From an uncultured Pelagibacteraceae bacterium (GTDB taxonomy: Bacteria; Pseudomonadota; Alphaproteobacteria; Pelagibacterales; Pelagibacteraceae), in the NCBI GenBank assembly GCA_902535505.1, contig CACATS010000001.1:1-64000 (forward strand): 64,000 bases of DNA, in the 5' to 3' direction. Below, piece by piece: positions 39,801 through 48,154 of this stretch. The translations under genes and the position numbers were made by a program. The stretch's first letter is position 1, and each line of letters starts with the position of its first letter. Below the pieces are notes generated by a model. That model was not told where the DNA came from. It made no database searches and was given only the letters and a program-made list of their open reading frames with translations.

Positions 39801-39909
39801 TGACTATCGGATCGTTTTTATTTATTTCATCACCAGGTTTGACTAAAATTTCTATAACTTCGACGTCTTTAAAATCACCTATATCCGGAACTGAAATATT
39901 TTGAGCCAT
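36892..39909 (-). CDS. aceE: Pyruvate dehydrogenase E1 (homodimeric AceE) with N-terminal lipoyl domain
   Basis: N-terminal [45 protein letters not shown]; AceE signature [54 protein letters not shown]. Confidence 0.95.
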   Translation of the reverse strand: [1005 protein letters not shown]

Positions 39910-40154
39910 ATCTCTATTATAAACTGGAAGGAACATATAAAAAAGTTATTGAATAATAAACTAGAAAGTATAGCGCCTATTAGTTGAATAGTTCAATTTT
40001 TGACACATTTTTTGCCATTTTTTGTCACCTCTGAATGGTTCTATTAGTTATGAAATGGTTATTTAGTTTATTGTTCAAAAAGAGACAAATAAGAAGCAAT
40101 CAAGGTCAAATTGTTCAGAAATTTCTATTAAAAAAATATCTATTAAGGTAATTT

Positions 40155-40179
40155 CATAAGAGCTAAATTAGCTCTTATG
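40155..40179. promoter_or_regulatory. 25-bp near-perfect palindrome spanning the start codon of the acetoacetyl-CoA synthetase gene
   Basis: CATAAGAGCTAA-A-TTAGCTCTTATG; final ATG is the start codon. Confidence 0.85.
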
Positions 40180-42102
40180 AATGAACCATTGTGGCAACCT
40201 TCTGAAAAATTAAAAGAAAACTCTTTATTAAGAGATTTTTGTAAGTTTATAAATTTTAAATCACCGAAAAATTTTAAAGAAATTTGGCAATGGTCAATTG
40301 ATAATCCGGAGGAGTTTTGGTCAAAGTTTTGGGATTATTCAAAAATTATCGGAGTAAAGGGATCTGAAATAATAAAAAAAAATAAAGTTTTTAATAAAAC
40401 AAAATTTTTTTCTGACTCAAAATTAAATTATGCAGAGAATATTTTAAGAAAAAAATCTAATGAATTAGCTATAAACTTTCTGTCTGAAAAAGGTTTTGAA
40501 GAAAATATTAAATGGAATGATTTGTATGAAAAAGTTTGTAAATTCTCATCTTATCTCAAAAAACTTAACCTTCAAAAAGGAGATAGAGTTGCGGCTTACG
40601 TACCAAATAAAATTGAGTCTATTATTTGTTTTTTAGCATGTGCTAAGAATGGAATTATATGGTCTTCTTGCTCACCAGACTTTGGAGTTCAGGGTGTTGT
40701 TGATAGGTTTAAACAGATTAAACCAAAAGTTTTAATAACTTGTGATTACTATTACTACAATGGAAAAAAAATAAATATTCTAGATAAGGTTGACTTAATT
40801 CTCAAAGAGATGCCATCAATAAAAAAAGTGATTGCATACAATTATAACAATAAAGAAAAAGAAGATTTAAAAAACTTTATTAATTTTGAGAAGACTTTAA
40901 ATGGTAATTTAGATGAAATTTTTGAAAGATTCGATTTTGATCATCCCATTTATATTCTTTTTTCAAGCGGTACAACAGGAAAACCAAAATGCATCACCCA
41001 TGGGGCAGGAAATGTATTAATAGAACATAATAAAGAGTTTATACTTCATTGCGATATAAGAGACAATGAAAAGCTATTTTACTACACCACTACAGGCTGG
41101 ATGATGTGGAATTGGTTAGTTGGAGGACTAGCAACAGGATCATCAATTTTTCTTTTTGACGGAGCTCCAATATATCCAAAAATAGATGTTCTTCTTGAGT
41201 ATTGCCAGGATAAAAAAATTAATTTATTTGGTGTAAGTGCAAAATATATCGATCACCTAAAAAATGAAAAATATAATAGTAAGAAGTTAGATTTAAATTC
41301 TTTAAAAATTATTACTTCAACTGGCTCACCTTTAGCAGAGGAGAGTTTTAAATATGTATACAACAATATTAAGAAAGATGTTCACTTAGCCTCTATTGCT
41401 GGCGGAACTGATTTAGTCGGATGTTTGGTGCTAGGAAATCTTTTCTCTAATGTTCACAAAGGAGAAATACAAGGGCAAAGTTTGGGAATTGCAGTAGATG
41501 TTTTCACCGATGAAGGGAAAAGTGCTCAGGACGGAGATAAAGGAGAATTAGTTGTTAAACAACCTTTTCCTTCCATGCCAGTGAAGTTTTGGGGAGATGA
41601 CGATGGTAAAAAATATCACAAAGCTTACTTCACAAAATTTGAAAATATTTGGTATCACGGAGATTTCATTGAGAAAACTGATAAGAATGGATTTATTATG
41701 CGCGGAAGATCTGATGCTACATTAAATCCAGGAGGAGTACGAATTGGAACTTCCGAAATTTACCAGCAAGTTGAAGATGTAGATTTTATTACTGAGGGAT
41801 TAGTTATTGGCCAAAACTTTGATGACGATGTAAGAATTATTTTATTTGTTACTACCAAAGACAATCAGGAAATTGATGACGAAAAAGTAAGATTAATTAA
41901 ATCTAGAATAAGAAAAAACTGCTCTCCTAAACATGTGCCTGCAATGATTATTAAAGTTCCAGAAATACCAAGAACAAAAAGTGGAAAAATCGTAGAGCTG
42001 GCAGTTAAACAGATTATTAATGGTGAAAAAATTAATAATAAAGAAGCGATAGCAAATCCTAAAGCACTTAAATACTTTGAAAATTTACCACAATTAGACT
42101 AA
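40177..42102 (+). CDS. Acetoacetyl-CoA synthetase
   Basis: IYILFSSGTTGKPKCITHGAGNVL; YTTTGWMMWNWLVGGLATGSS; IAGGTDLVGC. Confidence 0.93.
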   Translation: MNEPLWQPSEKLKENSLLRDFCKFINFKSPKNFKEIWQWSIDNPEEFWSKFWDYSKIIGVKGSEIIKKNKVFNKTKFFSDSKLNYAENILRKKSNELAINFLSEKGFEENIKWNDLYEKVCKFSSYLKKLNLQKGDRVAAYVPNKIESIICFLACAKNGIIWSSCSPDFGVQGVVDRFKQIKPKVLITCDYYYYNGKKINILDKVDLILKEMPSIKKVIAYNYNNKEKEDLKNFINFEKTLNGNLDEIFERFDFDHPIYILFSSGTTGKPKCITHGAGNVLIEHNKEFILHCDIRDNEKLFYYTTTGWMMWNWLVGGLATGSSIFLFDGAPIYPKIDVLLEYCQDKKINLFGVSAKYIDHLKNEKYNSKKLDLNSLKIITSTGSPLAEESFKYVYNNIKKDVHLASIAGGTDLVGCLVLGNLFSNVHKGEIQGQSLGIAVDVFTDEGKSAQDGDKGELVVKQPFPSMPVKFWGDDDGKKYHKAYFTKFENIWYHGDFIEKTDKNGFIMRGRSDATLNPGGVRIGTSEIYQQVEDVDFITEGLVIGQNFDDDVRIILFVTTKDNQEIDDEKVRLIKSRIRKNCSPKHVPAMIIKVPEIPRTKSGKIVELAVKQIINGEKINNKEAIANPKALKYFENLPQLD

Positions 42103-42992
42103 AGATAATTGGCACAATTTTTGTGTAGCATCGAGTGAAGCTTTATGAGTTTATCAAAACTTTTGTTATATCCACCCCCAAGAACACCACACAACGGAAT
42201 ATTTTTTGAAAAAAAATTTTCTATAACAATTTGATCTCTTTTGTTAATTCCCTCATCAGTGATTTTAAGTTTTCCCAGTCTATCTTCATGATGAATGTCA
42301 ACTCCTGCAACATAAAAAATGAAATCATATGTGTTTTTATTAAGCTCCCTCAGGTTTTTGTTTAAAATATTAAGGTATTCTTTATCTTCCATATTATCTT
42401 TTAGCTCGATATCTATATCGCTTTTAGATTTCTTTGCAGGATAATTTGAAGCACAATGCATACTAAAAGTTAAAACATCTTTATCATTTTGAAATATTTC
42501 TGAATTTCCATTACCTTGATGTACATCTAAATCTAATATCAGGATTTTTTTTGCATATCCTTTATTTTTCAAATAATTAGCTGCGACAGCTGTATCATTA
42601 AAAACACAGTATCCCGCTCCTTGATCAAAGGTAGCATGATGACTTCCCCCAGCGGTATTACAAGCTAGCTTTGATTCCAAAGCAAGTTTACTAGCTAGCA
42701 CCGTCCCTCCGGTAGCAACGAAAGATCTTTTGACAACACTATCATTAATAGGAAAGCCAATTTTTTTCTGAGCTTTAATATCTAATGTCTTATTTTTAAT
42801 ATCATTAATATATTTAAGAGAATGAGAAGTTTTCATTGTTTCAACCGAACATTCTTCAGGAATATGAAATTTTTGAACTATATTTGTCTCAAGGAGATGA
42901 TTAGCTAAGGCACCAAACTTCTTAATCGGAAATTTATTATCATCATTTATTTTTGCAACATAGTCAGGATGATTTACTACGGGTAATTCCAT
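42099..42992 (-). CDS. Histone deacetylase/acetoin-utilisation-like deacetylase family protein
   Basis: GGSHHATFDQGAGYCVFNDTAVAANYL; ILDLDVHQGNGN; GVLGGGYNKSFD. Confidence 0.92.
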   Translation of the reverse strand: MELPVVNHPDYVAKINDDNKFPIKKFGALANHLLETNIVQKFHIPEECSVETMKTSHSLKYINDIKNKTLDIKAQKKIGFPINDSVVKRSFVATGGTVLASKLALESKLACNTAGGSHHATFDQGAGYCVFNDTAVAANYLKNKGYAKKILILDLDVHQGNGNSEIFQNDKDVLTFSMHCASNYPAKKSKSDIDIELKDNMEDKEYLNILNKNLRELNKNTYDFIFYVAGVDIHHEDRLGKLKITDEGINKRDQIVIENFFSKNIPLCGVLGGGYNKSFDKLIKLHSMLHKNCANYL

Positions 42993-43006
42993 TAAAAGAT
43001 AATATT

Positions 43007-44185
43007 TTATCTTTCAACACACATTGCAATACCCATTCCTCCGCCGATACAAAGAGTCGCTAAACCTTTTTTTACGTCTCTTTTAATCATTTCATGGATA
43101 AGTGTAACTAGTATTCTTGTTCCGGAAGCTCCTATAGGGTGACCCAAAGCTATCGCGCCACCATTTACATTTACTTTTTCGTCAGGAATAGAAAGAGTTT
43201 TTATAACTGCAATACTCTGAGCCGCAAAGGCTTCATTAATTTCAAAAAGGTCAACATCTTTTACAGACCAACCTGCCAAATCTAATGCTTTTTTTGAAGA
43301 AGGAATAGGACCAGTACCCATAAATGCAGGATCCACACCACAACTTGCCCAAGATTTAATTGATACCAGTTTTTGAACGCCACGTTTTTCTGCTTCTTTA
43401 CTAGACATTAACGTTACAGCTGCAGCACCATCATTGATTCCTGAGGCATTTCCTGCTGTTACTGTCCCATCATTTTTGAAAACAGGTTTTAATCTAGATA
43501 AAGCTTCTAAATTTATTCCAGCTCTTGGATGCTCATCTATATTAAAATCAATTTCTGCCTTTTTTGATTTAATTTTAAAGTTAACAATTTCCTCACTAAA
43601 CTTATCTTCTTTTTGAGCTTGAAGTGCTTTTTCCTGGGATTTTATGGCAAATTTATCTTGCTCGTCTCTAGTTATTTGAAATTTTTCAGCTACATTCTCA
43701 GCAGTCATGCCCATGTGGTAACCGTGAAAAGCATCCCATAATCCATCTTTAATCATAGTGTCTATTAAATCTGCATCTCCTAATTTTTTCCCATCTCTTA
43801 GATGGATTGCATGGGGCGCCAAAGACATACTTTCTTGACCACCTGCAACAACTATTTTGCTATCTTCAGAACTTATACTTTGAAATCCAGATGATATTGC
43901 TCTTATACCCGATCCACAAACTTGATTGACTATGTATGCAGGAACCTCTTTTGGAATACCAGATTTAATAGCTGCCTGCCTAGCTGGGTTTTGTCCTGTA
44001 CCACCTGTGAGAACTTGGCCTAGAACAATTTCATCTACCTCATTTTTTTTAACACCCGATTTACTTAAAACATTTTCTATAACACAAGCTCCAAGATCAT
44101 CAGCAGGAACATTTTTTAGAGATTTACCCAGTGAGGCCACAGCAGTCCTTACTGCAGAAGTTATATAGACATTATTTTTTTTCAT
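43007..44185 (-). CDS. Acetyl-CoA C-acetyltransferase (thiolase)
   Basis: [56 protein letters not shown]. Confidence 0.95.
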   Translation of the reverse strand: MKKNNVYITSAVRTAVASLGKSLKNVPADDLGACVIENVLSKSGVKKNEVDEIVLGQVLTGGTGQNPARQAAIKSGIPKEVPAYIVNQVCGSGIRAISSGFQSISSEDSKIVVAGGQESMSLAPHAIHLRDGKKLGDADLIDTMIKDGLWDAFHGYHMGMTAENVAEKFQITRDEQDKFAIKSQEKALQAQKEDKFSEEIVNFKIKSKKAEIDFNIDEHPRAGINLEALSRLKPVFKNDGTVTAGNASGINDGAAAVTLMSSKEAEKRGVQKLVSIKSWASCGVDPAFMGTGPIPSSKKALDLAGWSVKDVDLFEINEAFAAQSIAVIKTLSIPDEKVNVNGGAIALGHPIGASGTRILVTLIHEMIKRDVKKGLATLCIGGGMGIAMCVER

Positions 44186-45500
44186 AACTACCTCTTGTTT
44201 TGTTTAATTCCATTAACCCTACAACAAAAGCTAAAATAATAAATAAAAAATTTCCGGTCTGTGATGTAAAAAAACTGCCTGTAGTCTTCAATGGGAAGAT
44301 TTCCGAAACAAAAATGATAAAAAAAGGTACAAATAGGTTTTTTATTTCAGACATACTATTTGAGTAAAAAGTAAAAGTTATAGATTTAATAAAAATTATT
44401 GAAAAAATTACAATTGAAAAAAACAATCCTATTATTCCTAAAGAAGTTGCAATTTCTAAGTAGTAGTTGTGGGGATGAGTGTTGCAACTGCCAATGTATT
44501 CAATCTTGATATCTTTTTCAATACTACTACAATTTAAAAAAAAAGATTTCACACCACCGCCAAAAACTTTGTTTTGTTCCCAAGTAAGAATGCCTGATAC
44601 AAATTCTTTTACATAAACATTTTTAGGCAATACTTTTTCAGAAGATGATAAGCTTTCATGAAAATAACTGATAAATTCAAAACTTTTTGACTTGAATGCA
44701 TTAAAATGATTGTAAGTTCGATCGTTTGTTTTAAATAAAAATGAAAAAATTAATAAGAATATTAAAGATGCAACTCCAATTAATTTTCTAAGTTTTTTTT
44801 CATAAATAAAAATTAACGACAAAGTGAAAATTGTAAAAAGTAAAGGTATTCTATTTCCTGAGGCTAATACCCCAAACAAAGTAATCGCAAATATAAATAA
44901 AAGTAAAAAATGTAAAAAAAATCTATTTTTTATCCCCGAGAAAAGTAAAACTGAATAAGGTAAAAAGATAAAAAACTTTTGAATAAAACCACCGGCAATA
45001 TATTCATCCCCAAAAACTCCAGATAGCCGTCTGCCGTCTGCACTTTCCATTCCTAATATGTTTTTTCCAAAAGTATATTGAATTATTAAATCAAAACTTA
45101 CTAAGAAAGCACAAAAACCGTAAACAAAAAATAATAATTTATAATCAATAATTTCTTTACTAACTAGGAACCGAACAACAAAGTATAAGATTAAAAATCT
45201 TAAAAATAAAAATGATTTTATCAATACAATATTTTGATCCTTAGCATTCGGAAAATCAAAATTAAATACATTATTAAAAAATCCATTTATAAGAATATAT
45301 AAAAATAAAATTAGAATTAATTTATCCGTTAAACCATATTTTATGTGAAATACATTTCCTTTAAAGAATAAAAATGTAAAGATGATTAAAAGAAATATAT
45401 TTAAATTTAAAGCTAAATTTCCAAAAATATATGATAATGGTATAAGTAAGATTATAAAATTAATTATATAATTTTTGGTAAAAATACTAGGAAAAGACAT
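44172..45500 (-). CDS. O-antigen ligase/polymerase-like multi-TM protein
   Basis: Many TM segments; SGNRIPLLFTIFTLSL; NTHPHNYYLEIATSLGIIGL (Wzy_C-like loop). Confidence 0.82.
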   Translation of the reverse strand: MSFPSIFTKNYIINFIILLIPLSYIFGNLALNLNIFLLIIFTFLFFKGNVFHIKYGLTDKLILILFLYILINGFFNNVFNFDFPNAKDQNIVLIKSFLFLRFLILYFVVRFLVSKEIIDYKLLFFVYGFCAFLVSFDLIIQYTFGKNILGMESADGRRLSGVFGDEYIAGGFIQKFFIFLPYSVLLFSGIKNRFFLHFLLLFIFAITLFGVLASGNRIPLLFTIFTLSLIFIYEKKLRKLIGVASLIFLLIFSFLFKTNDRTYNHFNAFKSKSFEFISYFHESLSSSEKVLPKNVYVKEFVSGILTWEQNKVFGGGVKSFFLNCSSIEKDIKIEYIGSCNTHPHNYYLEIATSLGIIGLFFSIVIFSIIFIKSITFTFYSNSMSEIKNLFVPFFIIFVSEIFPLKTTGSFFTSQTGNFLFIILAFVVGLMELNKTRGSYEKK

Positions 45501-45574
45501 TATATACTATAAATTTTATAGAAAAAATGATCAATAAAAATTATTTTTATAGAAAATAATTCTTTTTTTTTAAT

Positions 45575-45651
45575 GCGCCTGTAGCTCAACTGGATAGAGC
45601 GCTTGGCTACGGACCAGGAGGTTCTGGGTTCAAATCCTAGCAGGCGCACCA
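45575..45651 (+). tRNA. tRNA-Arg (anticodon ACG), CCA encoded
   Basis: GCGCCTG acceptor pairs CAGGCGC; anticodon arm CTTGG-CTACGGA-CCAGG; GTTCAAATC T-loop; CCA. Confidence 0.97.
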
Positions 45652-45780
45652 ATTTTTTATTGAAATTTATCAAATTTATTATTAAAAACTTAAATGCAAT
45701 TCTTAAAAAATATTTCATTACAAAATGCGGTAGTTATCTTTTTTATCATAATTTTTTTTATTTTATTACTTTTTACTTTC

Positions 45781-46542
45781 TTATTGTAAATAAGCAAAGT
45801 AAAGCAGCACTAACCCTAATACAATTCTATAAGCAATTATTAAATTTAGATTAAATTTCTGGATATATCCTAAAAAAAACTTTATTGTAAAAAATGAAAA
45901 CAAAAAAGATACAAAAATTGAAAATAAATTTATTATCGAAAAGCTCACGTCTTCCTGTGTAAAAGAATTGTTAAGCCCGTAAATTGATACAGCTGCTAAA
46001 GTTGGTATTGAAAGTAAAAAAGAAATTTTTCCTGAGTCAAATCTTTTAAAGTTGAGCAATCTTGCAGCTGTAATAGTTATTCCAGATCGACTTACACCAG
46101 GTATCAACGATATAGCTTGAAAAACCCCAATTATTAACGCTGCTTTAAAATTAAAACTTGTTTTAATTTCTTTTTCTAATTTAAACCTATCGCTTAAATA
46201 TAACAAAATTCCAAAAATTATAGTCATCCACGCAATAACTTTTATATTTCTTAGTTCTTCTATTAAATTTGTTTGAACCAATATGTATCCAATCAATATT
46301 ACAGGTATTGAGGATATAATTATTTTTATTAATAGTTTTCTATTTTCAAAAAAATTAAATATATCTTTATTAAAGTATGTTAACACAGCGATAAATGAAC
46401 CTATGTGTAAACTCACATCAATTGATAGCCCTTGATTTTCAAAATTGATGAATTTAGAAATTAAAATCAAATGCGAAGAAGAGCTAACAGGTAAAAATTC
46501 AGTAATTCCTTGAACTAAAGATAAAATTAATATTTCAATCAT
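45781..46542 (-). CDS. uppP: Undecaprenyl-diphosphatase, BacA family
   Basis: LSLVQGITEFLPVSSSSHLIL; SLIPGVSRSGITITAARLL. Confidence 0.95.
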   Translation of the reverse strand: MIEILILSLVQGITEFLPVSSSSHLILISKFINFENQGLSIDVSLHIGSFIAVLTYFNKDIFNFFENRKLLIKIIISSIPVILIGYILVQTNLIEELRNIKVIAWMTIIFGILLYLSDRFKLEKEIKTSFNFKAALIIGVFQAISLIPGVSRSGITITAARLLNFKRFDSGKISFLLSIPTLAAVSIYGLNNSFTQEDVSFSIINLFSIFVSFLFSFFTIKFFLGYIQKFNLNLIIAYRIVLGLVLLYFAYLQ

Positions 46543-46591
46543 TTAAAATAAATTAAAACTAAAGGATGTTTTTTTAATGTCAGCGCGAAAC

Positions 46592-46606
46592 GCATAACAG
46601 GTATGC
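46592..46606. promoter_or_regulatory. Dyad GCATA-ACAGG-TATGC upstream of gltD
   Basis: Perfect 5-bp inverted repeat, 5-nt spacer, in gltD 5' region. Confidence 0.5.
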
Positions 46607-46707
46607 AGAAAATTATATATGAAATTAAGGTTTTTTTAAAATATAGGTAATTGATACTGACCTTTTATTTGTGTAATTTTTTAAATATTTAACTAATTTG
46701 GCAACTT

Positions 46708-48153
46708 ATGAAAAAGAAAATGCTTAGATTTGTTGACGTAAAACAAGAGACCCCAGTAAAAAGGGTAACAAATATTCGAAAAGATGATTTTAACGAAATT
46801 TACAATGAATACATTACTGAAAAAGCCAAAGAGCAATCTAGTAGATGTTCCCAGTGCGGAGTTCCTTTTTGTCAAATTCATTGCCCATTAAGTAATAACA
46901 TTCCTGATTGGTTAAAACTAACAGCTGAAGGAAGATTAAAAGAAGCTTATGAAATTTCTCAAAGTACAAACAATATGCCAGAAGTATGCGGTAGAATTTG
47001 CCCTCAAGACAGACTTTGCGAGGGAAACTGTGTTATCGAGCAATCTGGGCATGGGACGGTTACAATTGGTTCAGTTGAAAAGTATATAAGTGATACAGCT
47101 TGGGAAAAAGGTTGGGTAAAACCAATAAAGGTTAAAAAAGAACTCAAGCAATCAGTTGGTATAATTGGAGCTGGCCCAGCGGGTATGGCTTGCGCAGAGG
47201 AGCTTCGAAAATCAGGTTATCAGGTAACAATTTACGACAGGTATGATAGACCAGGGGGGCTTCTAATTTACGGAATCCCAAATTTTAAACTTGAAAAATT
47301 TGTTGTCGAGAGAAGAACAAAACTTTTAAAAGATAGTGGAATAAAATTTGTTCAAAACTTTGAAGTTGGAAAAGATAAAACTTTATATGAATTGAAAAAT
47401 AGACATGATGCAATTTTAATAGCAACAGGTGTTTATAAGGCCAGAGAAATAGATATTCCAGGACATGATCTAAAAAATATATTTCCTGCAATGGAATTTC
47501 TAACAGCATCAAATAAAAAAGGTTTAGGAGATAAAGTAAAACTTTTTGATGATGGCACTCTAAATGCCGAAGGAAAAGATGTTGTAGTAATTGGTGGAGG
47601 AGATACGGCAATGGACTGTGTTAGAACATCAATAAGGCAAAAAGCAAAGTCAGTTAAGTGTTTATATCGAAGAGATAGAGAAAATATGCCTGGCTCAGCA
47701 AGAGAAGTTGGAAATGCAATAGAAGAAGGCGTTGAGTTTATTTGGCTCACAAGCCCAAAAAGTTTTATTGGAGACTCCAAAGTTAAGTCAGTTGAAGTTA
47801 ACAAAATGAAATTAGGCGACCCCGACTCGTCAGGAAGAAGGCGCCCTGAAATAGAAACTGGATCAGAATATCAAATAAAAGCAGATCTAGTAATTAAATC
47901 ATTAGGGTTCGACCCAGAAGATCTACCAAAATTGTTTGGTGCAAAAGAATTAGCGATTTCTCAATGGGGCACAATAAAAATTAATTTAAAGTCTATGCAA
48001 ACAAATTTAGATGGAGTTTTTGCTGCCGGTGATATTGTAAGAGGAGCCTCACTAGTTGTATGGGCAATTAGAGACGGCAGGGATGCTGCTACAGAAATTG
48101 AAAAATATTTACAATTAAAAGCTACGAAAAGCAAATCTGAAGAAGCAGCTTAA
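46708..48153 (+). CDS. gltD: Glutamate synthase small subunit
   Basis: SRCSQCGVPFCQIHCPLSNNIPDWL; GIIGAGPAGMACAEELR; GGGDTAMDCVRTSIRQ. Confidence 0.95.
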   Translation: MKKKMLRFVDVKQETPVKRVTNIRKDDFNEIYNEYITEKAKEQSSRCSQCGVPFCQIHCPLSNNIPDWLKLTAEGRLKEAYEISQSTNNMPEVCGRICPQDRLCEGNCVIEQSGHGTVTIGSVEKYISDTAWEKGWVKPIKVKKELKQSVGIIGAGPAGMACAEELRKSGYQVTIYDRYDRPGGLLIYGIPNFKLEKFVVERRTKLLKDSGIKFVQNFEVGKDKTLYELKNRHDAILIATGVYKAREIDIPGHDLKNIFPAMEFLTASNKKGLGDKVKLFDDGTLNAEGKDVVVIGGGDTAMDCVRTSIRQKAKSVKCLYRRDRENMPGSAREVGNAIEEGVEFIWLTSPKSFIGDSKVKSVEVNKMKLGDPDSSGRRRPEIETGSEYQIKADLVIKSLGFDPEDLPKLFGAKELAISQWGTIKINLKSMQTNLDGVFAAGDIVRGASLVVWAIRDGRDAATEIEKYLQLKATKSKSEEAA

Positions 48154-48154
48154 A

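Noticed and set aside
45694-45789. 31-aa hydrophobic ORF MQFLKNISLQNAVVIFFIIIFFILLLFTFLL on +
   Set aside because: No SD, and T-rich sequence gives Phe/Ile/Leu by composition; overlaps the end of uppP
45500-45854. ORFs 45500..45718 (-) and 45603..45854 (+)
   Set aside because: Both read through the tRNA-Arg gene; LLGFEPRTSWSVAKRS is the usual spurious translation of an antisense tRNA
47285-47804. Two - ORFs inside gltD
   Set aside because: Antisense shadows; low-complexity Leu/Phe/Ser composition
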